Shown one piece after another: positions 5,817 to 14,960 of a stretch of 64,000 nt of DNA; position 1 is the stretch's first letter, and each line of letters starts with the position of its first letter. A program made the translations under genes and the position numbers. This stretch comes from SZUA-309 sp050185825 (GTDB lineage Bacteria > Pseudomonadota > Gammaproteobacteria > Pseudomonadales > Azotimanducaceae). The notes under the pieces were generated by a model, which had not been told where the DNA came from, did no database searches, and was given only the letters and a program-made list of their open reading frames with translations. The stretch lies in the NCBI GenBank assembly GCA_050185825.1, contig JBFWZA010000004.1:62001-126000 (forward strand), read 5' to 3'.

Positions 5817-8798
5817 ATGCACCGGCCAAGATCCATATCGCGTTCCCTGCGCAGCCTGCGGCTGAACCCAGCGGGCGCGTTCCTGGTCGTCATCGCCCTG
5901 TCCGGGTGCGGGGGCGGCGGTGGGAGCTCCAGCAGCAGCTCCACACCGCCACCACCGCCGGTCAATCAGGCACCCACCGCCGCAATCAGCGCCTCCACCA
6001 CAGACGGCTACGCGGCGCTCACGGTCGATTTCGACGCCTCCGCCTCCCGGGATCCGGATGGCACCATCAGCCGCTACGACTGGGACTTCGGTGATGGCGC
6101 CGTCGCCGGATCCGGGATCCGGGTCGCTCATACGTTTACCCAACCGGGTGGGTACAACGTGCGCCTGACGGTGACGGACGACGACGGCGACGCGGCAACG
6201 GTGCTGCAGAACATCCGTGTCCGCGGCACCGAGCTCTCCGGCACGGTGCAGATTCTCTCCAGCAGCGCGGTCGACAGTGACGTGAACGACCGCTTCTCCC
6301 AGCCCACCGCCAACAACGACACCTTTACCGCCCAGCCGGTGCCCAATCCCGTCCGGCTCGGCGGCTTCGTCAACCTGCCGGGCACCGGCGACCCGGACGG
6401 CAACCTCTTCGACGCTGGCGACGCCGCCGATTTCTACGCGATCCGTCTGACCGGCAACGAGGTCATCGTGCTCAGCATCGCCGACGCCGAGGCGGATCTC
6501 GACCTCCACCTGCGCGACGCCGGCGGCGCGATGGTGGATGCCTCTGTCGGCATCGGCCGCACGGAGTCCATCGACGCGCCGGGGCCCGGCGACTACTTCA
6601 TCGAGGTGCTGCCCTACGACGGCCCGACCAACCTGGCCGGCGGCTCCAACTACGTGCTCAGCGTCGGCCAGAACCTGAGCACGGCGGGCCGCGACCCGGT
6701 CCGACTGTCCGATCCCTTCGTCGCCGACGAGCTGCTCGTCGCGCCTCGGCAGCCGGCGGATGCCTCCCGGCTCAAACGGCGATTCGCGCTGGACGAGCGC
6801 GGCCGGGCCGGCCGTTTCCTGCGCTCGCGAATCGGGCCTGACAGCCTGCCCCGGGCCCGCACCGCCACCGCCAGGCGCCTGCCCCTGCCCGCCGGGTTGT
6901 CCGCGGCGCAACGGGCCAAGTACCGAACGCTGCTCGTGCAGAAGACGCTGCAGCGGGATCCGACCGTGGCGCACGCCGAGGTCAACGTGATCATGCACTC
7001 GAACCTGGAGCCCGACGACGGCCTCTACCCCCTGCAGTGGCACCTCCGGGAGATCAACCTGCCCGGCGCCTGGGACATCACCACCGGAGCCCCTTCGGGG
7101 TTGAACGACGTCCTGGTCGCGGTGGTGGACACGGGCATCCTGCCCACCCATCCGGACTTCCTCGGACAGCTCGTCGCCGGCTACGACTTCATCGCCGACC
7201 CCTCCCGAGCCCGCGATTTCAGCGGCATCGACAACGATCCCACCGACGAAGGCGATCTCGCCTATGGCGGCTCGTCCAGCTTCCATGGCACCCACGTCGC
7301 CGGTACCGTGGCCGCCCGCACGGACAACGGCGACGGCGTTGCCGGCGTGAGCTGGCATGCCCGGATCATGCCGCTGCGTGCGCTCGGGGTGGACGGTGGC
7401 ACCACCTACGACGTGATGCAGGCGGTGCGCTACGCCGCAGGTCTCGACAACGATTCCGGCCGGCTGCCGGACAGATCGGCAGACATCATCAACCTGAGCC
7501 TCGGCAGCCCGTTCTACGCCCAGAGCGCCCAGGACACGTTCACCGAGGTCCGCAACCGCGGCGTGCTGGTGATCTCCAGCGCCGGCAACGAGTCCAGCGC
7601 CAATCCCAGCTACCCGGCGGCGTACAACGGTGTGGTCGCGGTGAGCGCCACCACCATCGACGGGACGCTGGCCCCCTACTCCAACTTCGGGAGCAGCATC
7701 GACGTGGCTGCACCCGGCGGCTACAACGCCACGGACCGCAACGGCGACGGGTTCTCGGACGGCGTGGTCAGCACCCTGGGCGACGACAGCAATCCAGGCC
7801 CGCCGACCCTCGGCTACGGCGCGCTGAACGGGACCTCCATGGCCGCACCGCACGTGGCCGGGGTGGCAGCGCTAATGAAGGCCGTGCATCCGGGCCTGAC
7901 CCCCGCCGAGTTCGACGCGGCGCTCGCCGCCGGCGAGCTGACGGACGACCTGGGCGCGCCGGGCTACGACACCGAGTTCGGTCACGGTCTGATCAACGCC
8001 CAGAAGGCGGTGCTCACCGCGCTCGAGCTCGACGGCGGCGCGGGCTCCGATCCCGGTCCGGTGCTCGGCGCCTCCCTGTCGTCGGTGGACCTGGGGGTGC
8101 TCGCCTCGAGCCAGATCGTCCGCCTGTCCAATCTGGGTAGCGGCAACATCGTCATCGCCGACACGATCCCCAGTCAGTCATGGCTCTCCATCATCTATGT
8201 GGAGGTTCCGCCGTCTGTCGACCGCCTCGGCGACTACGAGCTGCGCGTGGACCGCAGCGGCCTGACCGAGGGCGCCTGGAATGCTACGGCCCGGTTCGTC
8301 CCCGTCGATCCGGACACGAACAGCGTGACGGTGACGGTGACCCTGCAGGTGGCGGGATCGAATCCGGCGGCGGACGCCGGGCTCTTCTACGTGATCGCGG
8401 TGAACGAGGACGGCTCCAGCGAGGGCAACGCGGACGTCGTCACCGCGGACAACGGCGAGTACCACTGGACGCTGACCGATCTGCCGGCGGGCAGCTACCG
8501 GATCTTCGCCGGATCGGACATGGACAACGACAACTTCCTCTGCGACGCCGGCGAGTCCTGCGGCGCCTACCGGACCCTGGACGCCCAGGAGCGGGTCACC
8601 GTCGATCCGGCGACTACGCCTGCCGTCACGGGGCTCGATTTCGTCGCTGAGTTCCGGGCGGTGATCAGCGCCGTGGCCGCCGGTGCCGCCGCCGGGGGAG
8701 AGCAGCGCGCCGGTGACACCGCAGGCATCCCCTTCCGCAGGCCCGGGACACTTGGGTCACCCGCGCGCGAGGCCCGATCAGCCGCCGAGCAGCGCTAG
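5817..8798 (+). CDS. Lipoprotein subtilisin-like serine protease (S8) with PKD domain
   Basis: 993 residues from ATG 5817. A signal peptide ends in lipobox LSGC (Cys31), followed by a Gly/Ser/Pro-rich linker. A PKD domain follows (YDWDFGDG near residue 90), then a pre-peptidase-like beta domain (about 195-285). The S8 catalytic triad is Asp438 (VVDTGI), His493 (FHGTHVAGT) and Ser674 (NGTSMAAPHVAG). A C-terminal region has an SYRIFAGSD beta motif and an acidic DMDNDN segment. It is probably anchored to the outer membrane and degrades extracellular or periplasmic protein. The last 21 bases overlap the convergent phosphotransferase gene; the low-complexity tail after about residue 945 looks unconserved. 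The PKD-S8 combination is typical of marine gammaproteobacteria. Confidence 0.92.
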   Translation: MHRPRSISRSLRSLRLNPAGAFLVVIALSGCGGGGGSSSSSSTPPPPPVNQAPTAAISASTTDGYAALTVDFDASASRDPDGTISRYDWDFGDGAVAGSGIRVAHTFTQPGGYNVRLTVTDDDGDAATVLQNIRVRGTELSGTVQILSSSAVDSDVNDRFSQPTANNDTFTAQPVPNPVRLGGFVNLPGTGDPDGNLFDAGDAADFYAIRLTGNEVIVLSIADAEADLDLHLRDAGGAMVDASVGIGRTESIDAPGPGDYFIEVLPYDGPTNLAGGSNYVLSVGQNLSTAGRDPVRLSDPFVADELLVAPRQPADASRLKRRFALDERGRAGRFLRSRIGPDSLPRARTATARRLPLPAGLSAAQRAKYRTLLVQKTLQRDPTVAHAEVNVIMHSNLEPDDGLYPLQWHLREINLPGAWDITTGAPSGLNDVLVAVVDTGILPTHPDFLGQLVAGYDFIADPSRARDFSGIDNDPTDEGDLAYGGSSSFHGTHVAGTVAARTDNGDGVAGVSWHARIMPLRALGVDGGTTYDVMQAVRYAAGLDNDSGRLPDRSADIINLSLGSPFYAQSAQDTFTEVRNRGVLVISSAGNESSANPSYPAAYNGVVAVSATTIDGTLAPYSNFGSSIDVAAPGGYNATDRNGDGFSDGVVSTLGDDSNPGPPTLGYGALNGTSMAAPHVAGVAALMKAVHPGLTPAEFDAALAAGELTDDLGAPGYDTEFGHGLINAQKAVLTALELDGGAGSDPGPVLGASLSSVDLGVLASSQIVRLSNLGSGNIVIADTIPSQSWLSIIYVEVPPSVDRLGDYELRVDRSGLTEGAWNATARFVPVDPDTNSVTVTVTLQVAGSNPAADAGLFYVIAVNEDGSSEGNADVVTADNGEYHWTLTDLPAGSYRIFAGSDMDNDNFLCDAGESCGAYRTLDAQERVTVDPATTPAVTGLDFVAEFRAVISAVAAGAAAGGEQRAGDTAGIPFRRPGTLGSPAREARSAAEQR

Positions 8799-9815
8799 CG
8801 CCGCCTGCGCACGCAGATGGACGCTCTGCTTGTAGGTGTCCAGGTCCATGTCGCGATTCGAGCCCATGGCGCCCACCAGATAGCGCTTGTAGACCCCCTG
8901 TCCGATGGCGGCCAGACGCCAGTGGGAGAAGGCGCGGTAGTAGGATATCCCGGCAAGGTTCCGCCCGGTGGCCGCCTCGTACTTTTCACAAAGCTCCGCA
9001 CGGGACGGGAAATCGCCAGCGGCGGTCGGCGACGCGGCGGCGTCCGACTCTCCCGGCTCCACCCAGGAGTTGAGCAGGTAGCCCACATCGGCCAGCGGAT
9101 CGCCCAGCGTGCACAGCTCCCAGTCGAGCACCGCTCGGATCCGGCCGCCGCCGACGATCATGTTGCCGAGCCGGTAGTCGCCGTGGACGATGCCGGTGCC
9201 GATCTGTGCCGGCATCCGTTCGGCCAGCCGCCTCGAGACCTCTTCCATCTCCGGAATCTCGTGGGTCTTCGAAGCCTCCCACTGCTTGTTCCAGCGTTTG
9301 AGCTGCCGTTCCAGGTAGGCTTCCTTGCGGCCGAGCTCACCAAGCCCCACCGCGTCCGGATCGAGGTTGTGCAGCGCCGCCAGCACCCGGATCACGTCCA
9401 GTCCCAACGCGTGCCGTTCGGAGGCCTGCATCGAGGCGGCGACGTTCGCGTCATGCAGCACGGCGCCGTCCACATAGCCCATGATGTAAAAGGGCGCGCC
9501 GTTGACCGAAGCGTCCTCGCAGTAGCCGTAGGTGGGCGCCACCGGCACCTCGCTGCCCCGGAGCGCCGACACGATCCGATGCTCACGCCCCATGTCGTGG
9601 GCGCTCTCGAGCACGTGTCCCAGCGGTGGTCGCCGCAGCACGAAGGCTTCGCCGCGCCCGTCGACGAAGCGGTAGGTGAGGTTCGAGTGACCACCGGCGA
9701 TGAGCGTGAACGCGAGCGGCGGGGTGAGCCCTTCGATCCGTCCGGAGAGCCAGGTAGTGACCGGCTCGAGGTCGATGCCTTCCGGTGCGGTACCGGTGTT
9801 CGTGTCGCTGCCCAT
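8778..9815 (-). CDS. APH-like phosphotransferase family protein (acyl-CoA dehydrogenase-associated type)
   Basis: 345 residues with a choline/aminoglycoside kinase fold. Visible motifs are the nucleotide-binding loop GGHSNLTYRF, the catalytic loop HGDYRLGN and the metal-binding DWELCTLGDP. This subfamily (ACAD10/11-N-like) commonly sits with acyl-CoA dehydrogenases and is thought to phosphorylate hydroxylated acyl-CoAs in beta-oxidation; it is not an antibiotic resistance gene. The start at 9815 is chosen for the GGGAGGGAGC directly upstream; an upstream ATG at 9860 is disfavoured. It converges on, and slightly overlaps, the protease gene. Confidence 0.88.
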   Translation of the reverse strand: MGSDTNTGTAPEGIDLEPVTTWLSGRIEGLTPPLAFTLIAGGHSNLTYRFVDGRGEAFVLRRPPLGHVLESAHDMGREHRIVSALRGSEVPVAPTYGYCEDASVNGAPFYIMGYVDGAVLHDANVAASMQASERHALGLDVIRVLAALHNLDPDAVGLGELGRKEAYLERQLKRWNKQWEASKTHEIPEMEEVSRRLAERMPAQIGTGIVHGDYRLGNMIVGGGRIRAVLDWELCTLGDPLADVGYLLNSWVEPGESDAAASPTAAGDFPSRAELCEKYEAATGRNLAGISYYRAFSHWRLAAIGQGVYKRYLVGAMGSNRDMDLDTYKQSVHLRAQAALALLGG

Positions 9816-9892
9816 GCTCCCTCCCGCCGATCTGCCGTGTCTGCCGAACTGGCGGAGCACTCTACCGCAAACTCTTTGAGTTTTGGGATGAG

Positions 9893-11617
9893 ATGGTTTC
9901 TCATGCGCGCGACGGGACCCCCGGATCCCACTCTCGCGTCTACGGTGGAGAAACCATCAGAGCACTCGTCCCACGCCTGGCCGCAGCAGTTTTCATTGGC
10001 GTCCTGACCGGATGCGCCTCGGACCCGGTCGGCGGACCCGCCGCACCCCGTGGTGCGGCCGATGCGGGCACCCTCACCCTGGCTTCGGGCCGCAGCTACC
10101 GGATCTATCCTCACGAGCTCGTCTACACCGGCACGGGCAGCTACCGCTGGCCGGACGGCCGCACCTACCAGGGCACTTTTCTGGATGGCCTGCCGGGGGG
10201 GATCGGCACGGGCACCTGGGCAGACGGCGACCGTTACCGCGGCACCTGGCATCAGGGTCTGATGCACGGTCACGGCGAGCTGACACGCGCCGACGGGAGC
10301 CGCTACCGGGGCGACTTCGTCGCCGGCGCCCGCGAGGGAGACGGTGTGGAGCAGTCGGAAGACGGGCTCTACAACGGCGGCTGGGAAAACGATCTGCCGA
10401 ACGGCCAGGGTCGCTTCCACGATACCGGCGGCGCGCTCTACGACGGTGGCTGGGTCGACGGGCGGCGGCAGGGCCGCGGCACCTATACCGACAGCCAGGG
10501 CAGCATCTACGACGGCGACTGGTTCGACGACGTGCCCGACGGCTTCGGCGCGCTGTCCCACGCTGACGGCAGCGGCTACGAGGGCGAGTGGCAGTCCGGC
10601 ATCCAGCAGGGTTACGGGACCTCGGTCAGCATCGCCGGGGCCGTCTACGAGGGCACCTGGATCGGCGGGCAGCGCCAGGGCTTCGGCGAGGTCCGGCGTC
10701 CCGATGGCAGCCGCTATCAGGGCGAGTGGGTGGAAGGCCGGCGGCAGGGGCAGGGCCGCGAGAGTTATGCGGACGGCAGCTTTCACGAGGGCACTTGGGT
10801 GGCAGATCAGCCTCACGGTCCGGGCAGGCGTCGTGACCGGACCGGGATCGAAATCAGTGGTGTCTGGTCCGGCGACAGCGTCCGCGAAGGGCGGATGCGA
10901 CTGCCGACCGGGGCGGAGTACTCGGGTCCGCTGCTCCGCCGGCGCAACACGGTGGTGGACGCGGGCCTGCTCGCCTGGCTCGATGAGCGTGCCGCGGCGG
11001 GCGATCCCTATGCCCGGTTCTTTCTCGGCACGGCCTACACCGACTTCCAGGATCCGGCACCGGATCCGTTCACCGCCACGGGCCACTTCCGCGCTGCCGC
11101 CCGCGCCGGTATTCCGGACGCGGAATTCCGGCTGGCGCTGCTGCTGCTCGACAGGACGCCGGACCAGGCCGTGGTCTGGCTGAAGGCGGCCGCTGCCCAG
11201 GGTCAGGCCCAGGCAAACGCGCTGCTCGGAGAGTACTACCTGACCGGCAACCGGGTGCCGTTGGACGTGTCCCGGGCGATCGCCTGCCTGGAAGTCGGCT
11301 CCGACGCCGGCGACATGACGGCGCGCAACAACCTGGCCTGGGTCCTCGCCACCACGGAGGCGCCCGGGCTCAGGGATGGCGAGCGGGCACTGGCGCTGAT
11401 CCGGCCGCTGGCCCTGATGCGTGGCGGCTGGCAACATCTCGACACGCTGGCGGCCGCCTACGCCGCGGTCAGCCGCTACGCCGACGCCGCCGAGGCGCAG
11501 GCCCAGGCCATCGCCGACGCCGAGGGGATCCTCGGCGCCGGGAGCAGCGAGGTGATGGCCATGCAGGACCGGCTCGAGTCCTACCGCGCCCGTGCCGGTA
11601 ACGCGGGCGGGCGCTGA
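9893..11617 (+). CDS. MORN-repeat lipoprotein with C-terminal Sel1/TPR-like repeats
   Basis: About 574 residues. Lipobox LTGC follows a hydrophobic stretch, so it is a predicted lipoprotein. Roughly eleven MORN repeats of about 23 residues follow (examples: YRWPDGRTYQGTF, LTRADGSRYRGDF, VRRPDGSRYQGEW). The C-terminal third carries Sel1/TPR-like helices (YARFFLGTAYTD, AQANALLGEYYLTGN). MORN sheets usually bind membranes or scaffold proteins. The start is uncertain: ATG 9893 has only a weak upstream GGGATGAG and leaves a long n-region. It is 21 bases before the aminotransferase gene in the same direction. Confidence 0.82.
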   Translation: MVSHARDGTPGSHSRVYGGETIRALVPRLAAAVFIGVLTGCASDPVGGPAAPRGAADAGTLTLASGRSYRIYPHELVYTGTGSYRWPDGRTYQGTFLDGLPGGIGTGTWADGDRYRGTWHQGLMHGHGELTRADGSRYRGDFVAGAREGDGVEQSEDGLYNGGWENDLPNGQGRFHDTGGALYDGGWVDGRRQGRGTYTDSQGSIYDGDWFDDVPDGFGALSHADGSGYEGEWQSGIQQGYGTSVSIAGAVYEGTWIGGQRQGFGEVRRPDGSRYQGEWVEGRRQGQGRESYADGSFHEGTWVADQPHGPGRRRDRTGIEISGVWSGDSVREGRMRLPTGAEYSGPLLRRRNTVVDAGLLAWLDERAAAGDPYARFFLGTAYTDFQDPAPDPFTATGHFRAAARAGIPDAEFRLALLLLDRTPDQAVVWLKAAAAQGQAQANALLGEYYLTGNRVPLDVSRAIACLEVGSDAGDMTARNNLAWVLATTEAPGLRDGERALALIRPLALMRGGWQHLDTLAAAYAAVSRYADAAEAQAQAIADAEGILGAGSSEVMAMQDRLESYRARAGNAGGR

Positions 11618-11638
11618 TCAACCAGACGGGAGCCTCAC

Positions 11639-12946
11639 GTGAGCGACGTCCACTGGCCTTTCATCCCGGCCAACATGCCCGAGATCGTCTCCACGGAGGA
11701 TGTCCATCTCGTCGATGCCGGCGGCCGACGCATCCTCGACGCGGCCGGTGGCGCCATCGTCACCAACATCGGCCATGGCCGGGAACGGGTGGTGGCGAAG
11801 GTGGCCGAGGCCACCCGGGAGACCACCTACGTGGTGCCGCCGTGGATCACGCCGTCGCGCCGTGCCCTGGTCGAGGTGCTGGAGCGCCACTGGCTGCCGC
11901 CCGAGCTGCCCCACATTCACCTCACTTCCGGCGGCTCGGAATCCGTGGAGTCGGCCGTCAAGCTGGCCCTGCAGTATCACGTCGCCCGCGGCGAGCCGGA
12001 GCGGAGCCTCGTGATCGCCCGCTCGCCCTCCTACCACGGCACGACGCTCGCCACGGCGAGCCTGTCCGGACACGCAGCGCGCAAGCGGGGACTGGAGTCC
12101 TTTCTCACCACCCATCCCGTGGTGCCTACGCCCTATCCCCTGCGCTGCCCGCTCGGCCGCGATCACCCGGACATGGGTGCCTGGTACGCCCAGACCCTGG
12201 AGGACACGATTCACCATGCCGGCGCCCAGCGCGTGGCCGCCTTCCTGGCGGAGCCCATCACCGGCGCCAGCGGCGGCGCCATCGTCCCGCCCGACGACTA
12301 CTGGCCGCGTATCCGCGAGATCTGCGACCGCTACGGCGTGCTGCTGATCATGGACGAGGTGATGACCGGCTTCGGCCGCACGGGTAAACCGTTCGGCCAT
12401 CAGCACTGGGAGGTGATGCCCGACATCCTGGTCGGCGGCAAGGGCCTCGCCGGCGGCTATGCGCCGCTCGGCGGCGTGTTCGCCAGCGCAGCCATCGGCG
12501 ACGCCATCCGTTCGGCGGGCATGAACGTGATGTTCCACACCTTCGGCGCCCATCCAGCCGCCTGCGCGGCGGCCGCCGAGGTGCTGACCATCCTGGTGGA
12601 GGAAAACCTCACCGAGCGCGCCGCCCGGATGGGTGCGCTGCTGGCCGCCCGCCTCGAGGACGCCCTCGGTCAGCACCCGCACGTGGCCGAGGTCCGGGGT
12701 CGCGGCCTGCTGCAGGCGGTGGAGATCGTCCGGGACAGGGAAACACTCACGCCCTACGAGGAGTCGCAGGGCATCGCCTCGCGGGTCGTGGGCAGGGCGC
12801 TCGAGCAGGGCGTGTTCTTCTACGCTGGCGGCACCGGCGAGTTCCGCGACATGGTCTGCCTGGGACCGCCGTTCACGATCACGGAGGCGCACGTGGAGAC
12901 GATGGTGGGTACGCTGGCGGCTGCCATCGACGCGGTCTGCCGTTGA
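11639..12946 (+). CDS. Class III PLP-dependent aminotransferase
   Basis: 435 residues. The class III signature is clear: LLIMDEVMTGFGRTGKPFG with the PLP-contacting Asp, and the Schiff-base lysine in ILVGGKGLAGGYAPLGG. Family members are omega-transaminases acting on amines, beta-amino acids or taurine-like substrates; the exact substrate is not readable. GTG start at 11639 with GGGAG (11628-11632) upstream. Its stop overlaps the TTG start of the CysZ-like gene (TTGA). Confidence 0.92.
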   Translation: MSDVHWPFIPANMPEIVSTEDVHLVDAGGRRILDAAGGAIVTNIGHGRERVVAKVAEATRETTYVVPPWITPSRRALVEVLERHWLPPELPHIHLTSGGSESVESAVKLALQYHVARGEPERSLVIARSPSYHGTTLATASLSGHAARKRGLESFLTTHPVVPTPYPLRCPLGRDHPDMGAWYAQTLEDTIHHAGAQRVAAFLAEPITGASGGAIVPPDDYWPRIREICDRYGVLLIMDEVMTGFGRTGKPFGHQHWEVMPDILVGGKGLAGGYAPLGGVFASAAIGDAIRSAGMNVMFHTFGAHPAACAAAAEVLTILVEENLTERAARMGALLAARLEDALGQHPHVAEVRGRGLLQAVEIVRDRETLTPYEESQGIASRVVGRALEQGVFFYAGGTGEFRDMVCLGPPFTITEAHVETMVGTLAAAIDAVCR

Positions 12947-13677
12947 ATCCCGCGGCCGGCATCCGTGCCTTCACGGCCGGTCTGCGCTGGGCGCGGCACC
13001 CGTCCCTGCGCCACTACACCTGGCTGCCGATGCTGATCAGCCTGGTTGTCTGCGCCGCCGGGCTCTACCTTGCGCTCGGCTACCTGGTGGACGCATCCGA
13101 CCGCCTGATCAGCGGATTGCCGACCTGGCTCGACTGGCTGGACGTGATCCTCACGCCACTGATCTACCTGATCGGCATCCTGCTCGGCGCCTGGCTCTTC
13201 GCCTTCCTGGCCGTGCTCATCGCCAGCCCCTTTCTCGGCGCGTTCTCCCTGGCGCTGGAGCGTGCCGCGTACGGCAGCGCCCCGGACTCCGACACCAGCA
13301 TCTGGACCGACATCGGCGCGAGCCTCGGCCGGGAAGCGAGGAAGCTGCTCTATTACCTGCCGCGACTGATCGTGGTCTTCCTTGTCACGCTGATTCCGGT
13401 GGTCAACGTCGCCGCGCCGGTGATCTGGATCCTGTTCGGTGCCTGGACCCTGGCGGTGCAGTTTGCCGACTACCCCACCGAAAACCGGCAGCGACCCTTC
13501 GCCGAGACGCTCGACCGGCTCAAGGCCAACCGGGGCGCGGCGCTCGCCTTCGGGGCCTGCGCCACCGGCGCGCTGGCCATTCCCTTTCTGAACTTTCTGC
13601 TGATCCCCGTGGTGGTGGCAGGCGGCACCCTGCTGTGGCACGAGCTGGGAGGTGTGGACGGCCGCTCGACGTCCTGA
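12943..13677 (+). CDS. CysZ-like / EI24-domain membrane protein
   Basis: 244 residues, with four main hydrophobic segments (YTWLPMLISLVV, TPLIYLIGILLGAWLF, LIVVFLVTLIPVVN, IPFLNFLLIPVVVAGG). The PLRFAETLDRLKANR-like region is present here as QRPFAETLDRLKANR. The family includes the sulfate permease CysZ and EI24 proteins. Start TTG at 12943 overlaps the upstream stop, so it is translationally coupled to the aminotransferase. Sulfate transport is possible but not proven by sequence alone. Confidence 0.82.
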   Translation: MNPAAGIRAFTAGLRWARHPSLRHYTWLPMLISLVVCAAGLYLALGYLVDASDRLISGLPTWLDWLDVILTPLIYLIGILLGAWLFAFLAVLIASPFLGAFSLALERAAYGSAPDSDTSIWTDIGASLGREARKLLYYLPRLIVVFLVTLIPVVNVAAPVIWILFGAWTLAVQFADYPTENRQRPFAETLDRLKANRGAALAFGACATGALAIPFLNFLLIPVVVAGGTLLWHELGGVDGRSTS

Positions 13678-13681
13678 GCGG

Positions 13682-14845
13682 TCAGCCGAAGTGCCGCTCC
13701 ACGTAACGGACGATCCTCCCGAGACCTTCCTCGAGCCGCTGGTGGCTCTGGGCGAAGCAGACACGGAAGTGCGCGTCGTTGCCCGGCCCGAACGTGTATC
13801 CCGGGGCGATGCCGACGTTTTCCTCGGCGAGCACGCCCTCGGCGAACGCCAGGCTGTCCGTGCAGCCGCGCACCCGCGGGAAGGCGTAGAACGCGCCGGC
13901 CGGTGAGGTGTGGTCGATGAGCGGATGGCCGCCGAACGCGGCATCCACCAGCGCCCGGCCGCCCTTGAACTGCGCCTGCTGGCCGCGCACGAAGTCCTCA
14001 CCCTGCTCGAGTGCTGTCACCGCGCCGAGCTGCGCGAACACGTTGGTGGTCGTGTTGAAGCATTCGGACAGCGCCGCCCAGTGGATCTCGTGGGCGAGCG
14101 GCGTCACCACCCAGCCGATCCGCCAGCCGGTCATGGCCCAGGCCTTGGAGAAGCCGTTGACCACCACCACAGGATCGTCGTCGCGGGCGATGGCGAGGAA
14201 GCTCGGCGCGTGATCGCCGTCGAACACAGTCCGGTGGTAGACCTCGTCGGCGATGATCAGGATCCGCTCGCGGCGGGCGAACTCGAGCAGCTTTGCCTGC
14301 TCCGTCGCCGCCATCACCCAGCCCGTGGGGTTGCAGGGCGAGTTGACGAAGATCGCCTTCGTCCCCGGCTCCACCGCCTCGATGATCTCGTCCGCCGTGA
14401 GCTGCCAGCCGTTTTCCGTCAGCCGCTGCCGCACGAAGGTGAGCCGGGCGCCCGTCACCCGGAACACGGCGGCGATGTTCGGCCAGGCCGGACCGACGAT
14501 GAGACCGTGATCGCCCGTGGTGAGCACCATCTGCGCGGCGATGGTGATGCCGAGCATGGCGGAGCCGGGCACGGTGATGCGCCGCTCGTCCACGTCGATG
14601 CCGTAAAGCCCGTCCAGATATCGCTTCAGCGCTGCCCGGAGCTCCGGCCGGCCGCGTGTGTGGGAGTAGAACGTCTGCCCGTCGTCGAGCGCCCGCTTGG
14701 CCGCGTCGCGGATGAACGACGGGGTCACCGCATCCCCCTCGCCGAACCAGAGCGGGATGACGCTGGGGTCGTTCAGGCGCTTGAGCGCCACCCGGGTAAT
14801 GCCGTTCTGCTCGAGCGATTCGATTTCGTCCCGGAAGGGTTTCAT
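13682..14845 (-). CDS. Class I/II PLP-dependent aminotransferase
   Basis: 387 residues, fold type I. Visible motifs include VNSPCNPTGWVM, ADEVYHRTVFDG and the PLP lysine in NGFSKAWAMTGWRIGW. It probably transaminates an aromatic or neutral amino acid; the substrate is uncertain. ATG 14845 is preferred over two GTG codons just upstream; no strong Shine-Dalgarno is visible for either. It converges on the CysZ-like gene with a four-base gap. Confidence 0.9.
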   Translation of the reverse strand: MKPFRDEIESLEQNGITRVALKRLNDPSVIPLWFGEGDAVTPSFIRDAAKRALDDGQTFYSHTRGRPELRAALKRYLDGLYGIDVDERRITVPGSAMLGITIAAQMVLTTGDHGLIVGPAWPNIAAVFRVTGARLTFVRQRLTENGWQLTADEIIEAVEPGTKAIFVNSPCNPTGWVMAATEQAKLLEFARRERILIIADEVYHRTVFDGDHAPSFLAIARDDDPVVVVNGFSKAWAMTGWRIGWVVTPLAHEIHWAALSECFNTTTNVFAQLGAVTALEQGEDFVRGQQAQFKGGRALVDAAFGGHPLIDHTSPAGAFYAFPRVRGCTDSLAFAEGVLAEENVGIAPGYTFGPGNDAHFRVCFAQSHQRLEEGLGRIVRYVERHFG

Positions 14846-14960
14846 GCGCACCACCGATCAAGGTGCGGCTACTCTACCGGAAACCGGCACGCCCAACGGC
14901 GCGTTTCGCATTCGGCCACCCAGCGGGTAGAGTCAACGGACCAGGAAGGCGGAGACGATC

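Noticed and set aside
8778..9815. Aminoglycoside phosphotransferase as an antibiotic resistance gene
   Set aside because: Motifs and family fit the ACAD10/11-type lipid-metabolism phosphotransferases common in environmental bacteria.
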